From: Symsagittifera roscoffensis | Lineage: Eukaryota > Xenacoelomorpha > Acoela > Convolutidae | Length of the DNA: 64,000 bases | NCBI RefSeq assembly: GCF_963678635.1 | Contig: NC_087070.1 | Location: 41,979,831 to 42,043,830, forward strand | Direction of reading: 5' to 3' | Shown here: one piece after another, positions 1 through 9,178 of the stretch | How the letters are laid out: every line of letters begins with the position of its first letter | How positions within the stretch are numbered: position 1 is the first letter of the stretch | Notes under the pieces: generated by a model | Seen by the model: only the letters and a program-made list of their open reading frames with translations | The model's database searches: none | What the model was told of the DNA's origin: nothing | Position numbers and translations under genes: made by a program

Positions 1-38
1 CCGCTGACGCTCTTAGCCTAAGTAAAGACTTAGTCGCA

Positions 39-938
39 ATGCTCAAATTAGGTGGGTTTAACCTGACAAAGTTTGTTAGCAATGTACCCGAAGTTACAAC
101 CGCTCTTAATCCGGACAACCGTGAGTCCAACCCGTCAGTTAAGGATATTTGTAAGAGTCCAGACCAATCGTCGCATGTTCTTGGTCTCAGGTGGGATCAT
201 GTAAAAGATACCCTAGTAGTAAGTAGAGGTGTTGATCGACCACTAGATAAAGCAATTACCGTGTTGAGTTTTGTTTCCTCAGTTTTTGATCCATTAGGAC
301 TGGTAGCTCCGTATACTGTGAAAGCGCGCCTTTTACTAAAAGACATATGGAGAATCAGTGGTCAAAAGTGGGATGATGATCTCCCAGAGGAAATTAAACA
401 ACAATTTCTAGATTGGCACTCAGGAATTCCACTACTAGGTACACTGACGATACCTCGTAGCTACTTTACCGAACCGTTCGACGGCTGTGAACTTCACACG
501 TTCGGTGATAGTTCGCAGGACGTTTTTTGCGCCGTATCGTTTCTCCGAGCCCGACTTGCTAAATCGCAAAAGACCGAGTTAGCTTTTGTATTTGGGAAAG
601 CCCGTGTAGCGCCTATGAAGATGCTCTCCATTCCCAAGTTAGAGCTTCAGGCTGCTCTGCTTGCGACTCGACTCAAAGAAGAGATTTTGAAAGCGCTTAC
701 TTTTAAAGTAAGCAATGTATTCATGTGGACTGATTCTACCACCGTTCTCCAGTGGCTTAACTCGTGCAACAAACTTCCTGTGAAGTTGGAAACCGCACTG
801 GTGAAATCTTGGAGTCCACCACCATTGATCAATGGAATCATGTACTCAGTGGTGATAACCCAGCTGATACCGGCAGACGAGGGATTTCTTCGGAAGCCCT
901 CAAGGATAGCAGCTGGGTTAGAGGCCCTAGTATATTGA
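39..938 (+). pseudogene. pol: BEL/Pao pol, RT end and RNase H-like domain
   Basis: The frame shows the Pao-type linker and RNase H region: the motif VFDPLGLVAPYTVKARLLL is diagnostic of BEL/Pao polyproteins (peptidase A17/Pao domain), followed by FGDSSQDVFCAV and the SIPKLELQAALLATRL and WTDSTTVLQWL blocks that make up the RNase H-like fold with its acidic residues. The true protein leaves this frame shortly after the WTDSTTVLQWL block. From about 800 to 938 the frame is a read-through tail with no family similarity, and the following ORF carries the continuation. The start at 39 is simply the first Met in the window, not the protein start. Confidence 0.85.
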
Positions 939-2581
939 GGACATGTGATTGGCCATTCAAGCCGAACACTGATGTCATCAAAAAGATCCAATTAAAAGGC
1001 CCACTCTGTGACATTGATACATGCCTTGAGACTGCATCTACGTTTGTTGTTGATGCTTCATCTGAGAAAGCGCCGTCGATCCGTCTGTTTAAAAATTGGG
1101 ATAAATTCAGCTCAATTGTAAAGTACAAACGTGTTTTAGCATTTATGCTTCGTGTGCTACCATCGCATAAACACTTCCGTACAAAAACGCTGGAAATAAC
1201 CGACCCGTCCGAGTTAGATATTGCCGAGCAGAAGCTCATTTATCTCGATCAGTCCGAATCATTTCCTGCCGAAGTGAAAATACTTCAGTCCGATAAACTG
1301 ATAACAAAGAAAAGTCGGATTGCTAAATATTCTCCGTTCATCGGCCCAGCTGGCATCCTGCGTTCAACTGGACGTATCAGCCGTCTTGTTGATACCGACT
1401 TTGATAGCAAACATCCAATAATACTGGATGGTCGACACCGAGTTGCTCATATGTTGATTAGGCATATGCACTTTCAACATGCACATCAGGGGTTGGATTA
1501 CATGCGTGCTGTAGTTCAGTTGAAATACATTGTTCTGAAGTTGCGCTGGTTACTTGGGAACATCGAAAATACTTGCATAACATGCCGTAAGCGCAAAGCA
1601 AAAACAGTTGTGCCCATTATGTCTGACCTACCGATTGAAAGACTGGGTTACAAGCAGCCTCCTTTCTCCAACACAGGTGTTGATTACTTTGGCCCGTTTC
1701 AAGTGCCAATACGCCGAAGTACCGAAAAGAGATGGGGTTTCCTATTTACCTGCCTCACGACTCGAGCAGTTCACATCGAGTTGGTTCCATCTCTCGATAC
1801 TAGTTCCTGCGTCATGGGCGTAGAGCGATTTATTGCAACGCGAGGTACCCCCAAAACCATTCTTTCTGACAATGGCACGAATTTTGTTGGTGCTCAAAAG
1901 GAGCTCCTATCCTGTGTCCAAAATTGGAACAAAGTCGCCACGGCCGTTTTCGTCCACAAAGGCGTTAAGTGGAAGTTTAACCCGCCCAGTGCCCCTCATC
2001 ACGGCGGCGCCTGGGAGCGGCTAGTGAGAAGTGTTAAGCGAGTGTTGTACGACATATTAGGCAGCAGGAGATTAACTGAGGAAGTTCTAGGAACAACGCT
2101 CTGCCTAGTTGAACAATTACTTAACGCAAGACCGATCACTCCGGTCAGTTCCGATCCGCACGACCTAGAGGCACTCACCCCGAATCACTTCATTCTCGGT
2201 CACAGCGCAGCTAGCTTCCCGTCGTTAAGTTTCGAAGATAACTTTGATCATAAAAAGCGTTACGCCAGAGCACAATCGTACGCTAACGCAGTTTGGTCAC
2301 GCTGGCTGCGTGAATATGTACCATCTCTCAACAAGAGAGCAAAGTGGCATAATGATTCGGATGTCACACTGAAAACCGGCGACTTGGTTTGGGTAGTCGA
2401 ACCCGACAGCCCACGTGGGCATTACCCACTCGCCCGTATTGCTAAACTACACTACGGTAAAGAAGGATGCGCGCGATCCGCCGACATAAAGACCGTTACG
2501 AGCGAACTGACCCGCCCGACCGTAAAGCTCGCTCCCGTTCTTCCTTGTTTAGGGGTGGAGGATGTTGCAGCGCAAATATAA
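764..2581 (+). pseudogene. pol: BEL/Pao pol, integrase with C-terminal Pao domain
   Basis: The meaningful sequence starts near 800 and continues the upstream Pol after a single-frame slip. It has the LSGDNPADTG linker, an H2C2 zinc finger (HMHFQHAHQGLD..CITCRKRK), and a DDE integrase core with D in TGVDYFGPF, D in LSDNGTNFVGA and E in HHGGAWERLVRSVK. It ends with the SH3-like C-terminal domain typical of Pao integrases (LKTGDLVWVVEPDSPRGHYP). All three catalytic acidic residues are present, so apart from the missing 5' part and one frame break this integrase looks intact. It ends with TAA at 2579-2581. Confidence 0.88.
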
Positions 2582-2654
2582 AACAATAGTACAAATGCAT
2601 ATAAACGTAAATGTGCGAAAGTATAAATGCATATAAATGTAAATGCATACAGGG

Positions 2655-2720
2655 ACAGTAGCCAAGCGTATACATGGTGCGTCCCGGCGGGTTCGGCGCC
2701 GGTTCGAATCCCGACTAGGT
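2655..2720 (+). tRNA. tRNA-like sequence with A and B boxes (pseudo-tRNA or SINE head)
   Basis: TAGCCAAGCG (2659-2668) matches a pol III A box, and GGTTCGAATCC (2701-2711) is a perfect B box at tRNA spacing. The sequence cannot form a convincing seven-base acceptor stem, so a functional tRNA is unlikely. A tRNA-derived SINE head or a decayed tRNA fits better. Confidence 0.3.
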
Positions 2721-2721
2721 C

Positions 2722-3794
2722 ATTTCCTTTCTAGAACTCGAATGTGCACCGAACCTGATGGGATGCTCCGTAACCAGGTTCGGTCCCCCCAAAACCCATT
2801 TTAACCGTCTTTTCGCTCTAATTTGGTTCAGCCTTGATTAAGGCTGACCTTTAAAAAGAGCAATTTGTCTCAAGGACAAATACTGGCCATTTTTGCAGCT
2901 TGCTTTGAGTTATGCAGTTTTTTGGGTCCGATGTTACCGATAACAATAAAAAAGTTTGTTAAAAATATCATTATATTACGAAATTTCCAGAGTTATTTTC
3001 CCGATAAAATACTCGTTAATTCAAGTGTTTGAAAAGAGATTTTATTACGAAGTGTGGAGATTAGCGCGCACAATAGTTATTGAGAAATGTCAAAAGTTTT
3101 TGTTTTTCTTCAGCATTTGTTTTTTTTAATATTTAGTCAGTCATATTGTGGTTTTCAGCAAAAAGTATCAGTAAGTCTTTGGCCTCCCAAACTAAGGAGC
3201 GCCAACATAATTCGGAAATCATGAAGGCCAAAAACTCGCTGAAATTGTTTCGCTAAAAAACACAACATGGACTGACTGAATATAAAACACAAATGCAGAG
3301 AAAAAACAAGAAACAATTAAAAGTGGACATATGAATTCAGAACTTGCAATTGATGTTTTTGAGTTTTTTTTTAGAAAACAGTTTGGCTTGGTTGGACCTA
3401 GAAATAATTTACTGATTGGACCTAGCTACCTATAAAAATGCTAAGTGGTGATATGTCTACGCATTTTTTGTTGTTTGCTTTAAATCAGAGCCAATTAATA
3501 CAGTTGTTAGTTATTTCTCGGCTAATTCCCAGGTATTGAACCTGTATCACTTCCTGGCGATTTCATTTCATTCCAATTTATCTTGATTTTTCTTGGTCTG
3601 CTATTGTCTGCTATAACTTATTTGATGATTACTTATTTGAACTCGTAGTTATACGAGTTGACAAGCTTTTAGTGATGCATTTTTATACCGTTGAATGGGG
3701 TGCGAAATCTTGTCATTCTCCTCCAGAGGGATTCTACCCCGTGCCGATCTAAAGGGTCTACCCTTTGATCTTTTTTGAGAAATCCTAAATTGGA
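2722..3794. other. Non-coding stretch, no gene seen
   Basis: AT-rich DNA with no supported reading frame. Near 2752-2788 there is a short inverted repeat (accgaacctg / caggttcggt) that could form a hairpin. Nothing else stands out. Confidence 0.5.
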
Positions 3795-4059
3795 CTTTGG
3801 TGCCAATAGTTTATAATTTTGAGGGGGGAAGCGAGCGCCAGAAAACGTGATTTTTTTGGTCAACATCATCTAAAAACGCCTTTTTTCTCAAGTTTTTTAT
3901 TTGCCTGCGGCGCAGAAATTTTGGCTAAAACAAAGTCTTTTTAGTGCTTTGTGAAATCTCAGAATACATTTTGATCGACTTAAAAAAATTTAGACGGAAT
4001 TTTTGAAAATTTTTTGAAAATCCGCTCCTTCCCCTCGAGAAAATCCTAGATCCGCTCTG
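3795..4059 (+). repeat. Degenerate copy of the CAGGGGCGG inverted-repeat element
   Basis: The segment shares an ordered set of phrases with copies at 36385-36659 and 36780-37114: a gaggggggaagcg box, the 'cgcctttttt...cctgcggcgcag' core, and a right end reading AATCCTAGATCCGCTCTG, whose reverse complement starts with CAG and matches the family terminus. The left terminus and a flanking duplication are not recognisable. Element A is inserted eight bases beyond its right end. Confidence 0.55.
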
Positions 4060-4072
4060 CATATACTCATAT

Positions 4073-4398
4073 TGTAAAAGTATTATTGTTTGTTCATTTA
4101 ACCTCTGATCTTTACTGATCGTTGACCTTTAAGTTGTTAATTTATACACCTGCCAAAAGCGCAACGGCTTTTGGTAGACTCGGAATTGGCCACTATCTTT
4201 TATGATAAGTAACAAACAAACCGAAACCAATTCAATCTTTTAAACCTCTCTTACTTTAGTTAGCATCACCGTCTTTTATTTAGTCTTGAATAAAAGCCTA
4301 CTGTTTTTAGTAGGAATCTTAATCATCCGTAATCTTAATCTATTCTTAGCTTAAGTACACTCTTATACAACTACGAGTGGTATCCTAATTTTTTAACA
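4073..4398 (+). repeat. 5' LTR of element A
   Basis: 326 bp, TG...CA termini. The final A at 4398 is also the first base of the gag ATG. Almost identical to 11114-11439. Confidence 0.95.
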
Positions 4399-4745
4399 TG
4401 GCGCAGTCTAACGAATCGAATCTACGTGGATTAGAGTTTTTTTGGAACAACTCATCAAACGAAAATCAACATGACTGGGAACGGTGGGCGGAAAAGTTTC
4501 AATTGACAATTATTGCGAAAGACTCCGTAGACATCGAAGATGTAATTAACCCACCGATAAGAAACGAACTAACTTACCCTACGGCAGAACCACCGGACCC
4601 ATCCGAGGATCAGGCCCGTCGGGCCGAAAAAGAGGAACATCACAGAGTAGCAGTACAAAATTATAACGAAGAATTAAGAAGGAGAAGGGCGGAAGATAAC
4701 GCCAAATTTAACGGACTTCAATCGGAGACATTGACAAGAAGCTAA
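4398..4745 (+). CDS. gag: Element A Gag, N-terminal part
   Basis: This frame begins at the ATG that overlaps the LTR end. The start MAQSNESNLRGLEFFW aligns with the gag starts of elements C (MAQSKTDSNLRG) and B (MAQPAGF), and a charged, coiled-coil-like stretch rich in E, R and K follows (about residues 75-105). The true protein leaves the frame near 4710-4735 and continues in the frame that holds residues IGDIDKKLKSQLYLALGKEG at about 4727-4786. The last few residues before the TAA at 4743-4745 are a frameshift tail. Gag forms the capsid particle. Confidence 0.85.
   Translation: MAQSNESNLRGLEFFWNNSSNENQHDWERWAEKFQLTIIAKDSVDIEDVINPPIRNELTYPTAEPPDPSEDQARRAEKEEHHRVAVQNYNEELRRRRAEDNAKFNGLQSETLTRS
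4399..4408 (+). other. Primer binding site of element A (tRNA-Ser-like)
   Basis: TGGCGCAGTC directly follows the LTR and is complementary to a tRNA 3' end GACTGCGCCA. The same ten bases follow the LTR of element C, and the first eight follow that of B. The site is inside the gag coding sequence (Met-Ala-Gln-Ser). Confidence 0.75.
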
Positions 4746-6763
4746 AATCACAGTTATACCTAGCACTCGGAAAAGAAGGACAGAAATGCTTCTCTCATAA
4801 AAATCCTGGCAAAAGAATTCTGGATATCAATTTCGCAGAATTTTGGGAACTATTAAAAACTACTTTCACGATCACTACAAACCTAAAATACGAAAGGTTA
4901 AAATTTTTTGGCCGAAGACAGAAAGAACATGAGTCCTTAGAAAAATTCCATGAAATTCTTTCAGAACTAGCAAAAAATTGTAAACTGGGGGAACTCGAGT
5001 CAGAACTAGTAAGAGACATTTTCATCACAAACATGAGAAATGTCGAGATCCAAAAGAAACTATGTATAGAATATTTGACCCCAGAAAACGTACTATCTTA
5101 CGTACTAGTTCATGAAAAAGGTACTAAAATCCATCAACAGTATCTAAAATTCCCAACTTATAACCCAGGACCAAGACCACAATACGTGAAGAACGAACCA
5201 ACCCTAAATATCGTCGAAAATAACAAATGCCGCAATTGCGGTCAGCAATTCAAAAAAGGACACCTATCCACATGCCCGGCTAGAGATAGAAACTGCAATA
5301 CGTGCGGACGGAAAGGACATTTTGCCAAACACTGTAGGAGTTCAGCAAAAACACAAACTAACATCGTTGATCAGAATCGTGTACCCCAAGAAAACGAAAA
5401 TATCCGGACCAACCCGCAGGAAAATCCCGAATTTGAGGTTAACTTAGACGACTTCCTAGTTCTAGCCGTTGACACAGATAATCAAATAAATGCCGTAGAA
5501 GACAAAATAGAGCGTGGAGTGAGAACAGTATTTAATCACGAAGGATTAGAATTGAAAAAGACACTAAAAGTATCTCTGGGAAATTTCAACCCTTACTACA
5601 CCGAGATTCAAATTGACTCCGCAAGTCCAGTTTCCTTCATGAAAAAAGACCTACTACACGAATTGAAGATACGAGATAGATTTTTAAAGCTAGAACCTGT
5701 GGACGAAATAACAAAGAAAGCATACCAGTGCTTCGGGAGTACGATCAATATCATTGGAAGAGTTCGAGTGAAAATCCGATCGAAAGGATGGGAGGCTAAT
5801 GACCAAAAACTTTTTATCACTGAAGGGGCTGAAAGAAATCTACTAGGAAACGACATCTTACCGAATTTGGGCATTGTAGTATTTCAGAAACAACCTCCAC
5901 CCAACGGGTTAAAGTCACGGGAAGATCAGAAAGTATCACCCATTGGGATAAACGTCAATCAAATAAAATTCGCATCGGACAACCAACAGGATCAAAACCA
6001 AGAGACACCATCTCAAAGTGAGTTTAAATTATACATATCAAAGCACTTTTCAGACCTCATAAAAAGAACTGGTAGATCAAAAAACTACGTAGTTAATACT
6101 TATTTTAACGAACCGATAAAACCGATACAGGTAAAAGGGAAACGTATCCCGATCCATCTTCTCCCCAAAGTCAAACTATGTATCGACCAATTATTAAGAG
6201 ACGGACACATCGAAAAACTATCTAGATGCTCTGAAGATTGTTTTATCTCCCCCATCGTGATTACAGCAAAAAGGGACGGATCAATCAAACTAGCATTGAA
6301 CTCAAAACTACTAAACAAACAGATATTTCGCAATAGATATCAAATGCCGAATCTATTTGAACTAATTGACAACGTAGCAGTTACTATTAGCGGCCACGAT
6401 GAAAGAAACATCTGGTTTTCATCGATAGATTTAAAATACGCCTACAGCCAAATACCGCTTTCTAAAAAGGCAAGCAATCAGTGTAATTTTAACATTGTGG
6501 GGGGAGAAGTAACGGGTTCATACCGTTTCAAAACCGGATTTTACGGACTAGGTGATATGCCTAATGAATTTCAACGAATAATGGACCGTTTGACGGAAAA
6601 ACTACCAAATACCCATTGTTATCTTGACGACATACTAATCGCCACCGTGGGTAGCGAGGAAGAACATAAAAAGCTAGTCATTAATGTGTTAAAAACGCTA
6701 GATGACGAGGGACTAGCCATAAAATGGGAAAAATGCACATTTTTAACCCACAACATAGAATAG
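4727..6763 (+). CDS. gag-pol: Element A Gag C-terminus, nucleocapsid, protease and reverse transcriptase
   Basis: The frame is open from about 4716. It shows the capsid C-terminal region (KYERLKFFGRRQKEHESLEKF), a double zinc-knuckle nucleocapsid (first C-x2-C-x7-H-x3-C, second CNTCGRKGHFAKHC, which is canonical CCHC), and a retropepsin with the active-site stretch QIDSASPVSF. That is DSA rather than DTG or DSG and may impair the enzyme. A full Gypsy RT follows, with FSSIDLKYAYSQIPL, GFYGLGDMPNEFQ and the catalytic CYLDDIL. It stops at TAG 6761-6763 in the W-L-G-F block where relatives have Trp, so this is probably a Trp-to-stop substitution, and the same frame continues downstream. Confidence 0.9.
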   Translation, partial: DIDKKLKSQLYLALGKEGQKCFSHKNPGKRILDINFAEFWELLKTTFTITTNLKYERLKFFGRRQKEHESLEKFHEILSELAKNCKLGELESELVRDIFITNMRNVEIQKKLCIEYLTPENVLSYVLVHEKGTKIHQQYLKFPTYNPGPRPQYVKNEPTLNIVENNKCRNCGQQFKKGHLSTCPARDRNCNTCGRKGHFAKHCRSSAKTQTNIVDQNRVPQENENIRTNPQENPEFEVNLDDFLVLAVDTDNQINAVEDKIERGVRTVFNHEGLELKKTLKVSLGNFNPYYTEIQIDSASPVSFMKKDLLHELKIRDRFLKLEPVDEITKKAYQCFGSTINIIGRVRVKIRSKGWEANDQKLFITEGAERNLLGNDILPNLGIVVFQKQPPPNGLKSREDQKVSPIGINVNQIKFASDNQQDQNQETPSQSEFKLYISKHFSDLIKRTGRSKNYVVNTYFNEPIKPIQVKGKRIPIHLLPKVKLCIDQLLRDGHIEKLSRCSEDCFISPIVITAKRDGSIKLALNSKLLNKQIFRNRYQMPNLFELIDNVAVTISGHDERNIWFSSIDLKYAYSQIPLSKKASNQCNFNIVGGEVTGSYRFKTGFYGLGDMPNEFQRIMDRLTEKLPNTHCYLDDILIATVGSEEEHKKLVINVLKTLDDEGLAIKWEKCTFLTHNIE

Positions 6764-7789
6764 TTGGGATTCAAAATCGACGCAAAAGGGACGACACCAT
6801 TAATACATAAATCTGACGCAATTAGAAATCTAAAAGAACCAAACTGCATCAAAGATATCAGATCATTAATGGGATCGATTAACCAATTTAATAAGTTTAT
6901 ACCAAACCTAGCATCCCTATCAACACCGTTCAGAGAACTTATGCAAAAAAATAAACCATTTAAGTGGTCCTCAGTACATACGGAAGCGTTTGAAAAAATC
7001 AAGAACGAAATTTGTAATACGGTGACGAACCACCATTTCGATGTAAAACTGAACACTCGGGTGAAATGCGATGCCTCACATTTAAGACTGGGCGCGTCCA
7101 TCGAACAAGACCATCGGGGGAATTGGAAGACAGTAGCGTTTGCTAGCAGATTTTTGAATATTGCCGAATTAAAATACAGCACTAATGAACTCGAACTACT
7201 GGGATTAGTGTGGGCACTAGATCATTTTAAAAATTATCTACTGGGTAAACAATTCTCAATTTTAACAGACCACAAAGCCCTAATAGGAGCACTGAAAGAC
7301 GATAAATACACCAAAACGGCCCAATCACGTCTCACCCGTTGGGCGGATAAACTTTTACCGTTCGACTTTACTGTAGAACATTTACCCGGTAAAGATATGG
7401 GATTTGTTGATTATATATCCCGACACCCATCGGGTGAACCCGTACCAGTTTCTCTGGATGACGAAAAGTTTGTTATCGCTTCAGTAAATCAGATTAGTAC
7501 GCTCCTAGGTTTTGATCATCTAATGCCAAAAAATTCGTGGGCGCAAATAAGAAATAAATTATCTCAACATTTCTTAGCACATGACGTCACTTCCTGTAAT
7601 ACGATTGGCCAGTCAACAGATCATATGACCAGTCAAGAAATAGAACGTGAGAATCGAATTGCTAATGCCGCCGAAACTTTCCAAGCGATAGCTAACTATT
7701 CAAATATTTCAGTGTGTCAAAATTCTCACTCGCGAACAGAACAGTGTGACTCATCTTGCAAATTAAACGATTTTTTTAACGAATTTTAA
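6764..7789 (+). CDS. pol: Element A RT thumb/connection and RNase H
   Basis: This continues the upstream frame immediately after the TAG. It contains the RT-RNase H connection (SIKDIRSLMGSINQFNKFIP-type block), and RNase H with CDASHLRLGASIEQ, the Glu in STNELELLGLVWALDHFKNYLLG, Asp in LTDHKALIGAL, and the VDYISRHPSGEP end block. A Cys/Ser-rich linker follows. The frame ends at 7789 just after a seven-T run (7766-7772); relatives suggest the protein should continue directly into the integrase frame that starts at 7794. Confidence 0.9.
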   Translation: MGFKIDAKGTTPLIHKSDAIRNLKEPNCIKDIRSLMGSINQFNKFIPNLASLSTPFRELMQKNKPFKWSSVHTEAFEKIKNEICNTVTNHHFDVKLNTRVKCDASHLRLGASIEQDHRGNWKTVAFASRFLNIAELKYSTNELELLGLVWALDHFKNYLLGKQFSILTDHKALIGALKDDKYTKTAQSRLTRWADKLLPFDFTVEHLPGKDMGFVDYISRHPSGEPVPVSLDDEKFVIASVNQISTLLGFDHLMPKNSWAQIRNKLSQHFLAHDVTSCNTIGQSTDHMTSQEIERENRIANAAETFQAIANYSNISVCQNSHSRTEQCDSSCKLNDFFNEF

Positions 7790-7793
7790 CATC

Positions 7794-8927
7794 TTGAAAG
7801 AAATGGCAGAACAAATTGAATTTAACCAACAAAAAGAACTTACTACTAAAGAAAACACGGACGTTTTAACACCAACTACTAGTAACCCGTCGGATAATCC
7901 CGAGAAAAGATCACCTAGTAAAAAGAAAACAGTTAACATATTCCCTTTCTCTTGGCCGGAAATATTTGATTCAAAATTTATGTCCCTCTTATCAAAACAA
8001 GATCTAGTTCTGAAAAAGATAATCAAAGCAATCGAGGAAGACCGAAAACAGGATATTCTACAACTGGGAAACTACTACAAATCATATTTAAATAATTTAC
8101 ATGTCAGTGGAGGATGTCTTTATCTTGACAACCGATTAGTAATCCCAGCATGCCTAAGATCGACTATACTCAACAGACTTCACAAAGCTCACCCCGGCCA
8201 GTTCGCAATGAAAAGTCTGGCAACTCAATACATCTGGTGGCCGAAAATTTACCGTGAAATCCAAGTCCACGGCGAGAACTGTATTGAGTGCGTGAAAGCA
8301 GGTAAAAACTTGAAACCTCTTATAAAACACAATACCCTAGGGGAACTCCCAATGGTCGAAGAGCCAAACCAAGAAATGGAATTAGACTTCGCCGGTCCGT
8401 TACCTTTAGTATGGGGAACAAAAAAATACATATTGGTGTGTGTTGACAGATTTTCAAAATTCCCATCAGCTCAAATAACATCCAGCACATCGGCCAAATC
8501 TATAATAAACTTCCTTAGTAAATACATTGCTTTACACGGGATACCTAGAACCATTAGAACAGATCAAGGATCTGGTTTTATCTCCAAGGAAGTTAGAGAA
8601 TTCTGCCACGATCACAACATAAAGGTGATATTTAGCCCAGTGGGTGATCATAGAGCTACCGGACTAGTGGAACATCTAATCAGGACCATTAAGGAAAGAC
8701 TCTTGGTTATGGCACAAGAACGTCCAAAACCTTCACTAGAATCTGCACTCCTGAAAATAATAAAATGCTTAAGAACAGTAACCCAGCAGTCGCTTAACTG
8801 CTCTCCTTTCGAAGCACATTTTGGTAGATCCCCTAACACCATCTGGCATAATTTGGTCAAATCACCCTCTTCGAATAACCTTGATTGGAATAAAACTTTG
8901 TTATGTCTAGATAAGGGCAAAAACTAA
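7794..8927 (+). CDS. pol: Element A integrase
   Basis: The integrase has an H2C2 zinc finger (LHKAHPGQFAMKSLA ... CIECVKAGKN) and a DDE core: D in MELDFAGPLPLVWG, D in RTDQGSGFISKE, E in DHRATGLVEHLIRTIKERL. All three catalytic residues are present. It ends in a TAATG stop/start overlap at 8925-8929. The A-run 8918-8922 just before it and comparison with element C suggest that the C-terminal part (next two ORFs) belonged to the same protein. Confidence 0.9.
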   Translation: MKEMAEQIEFNQQKELTTKENTDVLTPTTSNPSDNPEKRSPSKKKTVNIFPFSWPEIFDSKFMSLLSKQDLVLKKIIKAIEEDRKQDILQLGNYYKSYLNNLHVSGGCLYLDNRLVIPACLRSTILNRLHKAHPGQFAMKSLATQYIWWPKIYREIQVHGENCIECVKAGKNLKPLIKHNTLGELPMVEEPNQEMELDFAGPLPLVWGTKKYILVCVDRFSKFPSAQITSSTSAKSIINFLSKYIALHGIPRTIRTDQGSGFISKEVREFCHDHNIKVIFSPVGDHRATGLVEHLIRTIKERLLVMAQERPKPSLESALLKIIKCLRTVTQQSLNCSPFEAHFGRSPNTIWHNLVKSPSSNNLDWNKTLLCLDKGKN

Positions 8928-9178
8928 TGAGCCGAGAGCGAAGACACGACTGGGACGCCCCCGACGATATAGAAGATGGAGATGTAGATGAAAACTCATC
9001 ATCCTCGGAGGATATCTCAAATGCTGTGAGATATGTACCAACCAGTGCTGGATCCCCAGTAAAAGTGCTCTCTCGGTCAGAAAAAAGAGATGCCTTGGGC
9101 ATAAAGGACTCAATTCTGAACAACCCGTCGGGTAAGACCATTGTTTATCGAAAAATCAAGGATAGAACCAAAAAATGA
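8927..9178 (+). CDS. pol: Element A Pol C-terminal region, first segment
   Basis: An acidic segment (DIEDGDVDENSSSSEDIS) that leads to a basic region. It corresponds in position to the stretch after the integrase core in element C, which also begins with a D-W-containing acidic segment. It runs out of frame at the A-run 9167-9172, where the C-terminal SH3-like domain moves to the next frame. Confidence 0.7.
   Translation: MSRERRHDWDAPDDIEDGDVDENSSSSEDISNAVRYVPTSAGSPVKVLSRSEKRDALGIKDSILNNPSGKTIVYRKIKDRTKK

Larger units (their letters stand above)
1..2581 (+). mobile_element. BEL/Pao LTR retrotransposon, 3' part of pol (cut by window start)
   Basis: The stretch encodes, in order, the end of the reverse transcriptase/RNase H region of the Pao type and a complete integrase with the Pao C-terminal domain. 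The 5' half of the element lies outside the window. I could not find a convincing LTR after the pol stop at 2581, so the 3' boundary is unknown. The reading frame breaks once, near 780-830. This is the only BEL/Pao element here; all others are Ty3/Gypsy. Confidence 0.9.

Noticed and set aside
838-1239. Minus-strand 133-codon ORF inside the BEL integrase
   Set aside because: Antisense to a clearly recognisable integrase; no motif of its own.
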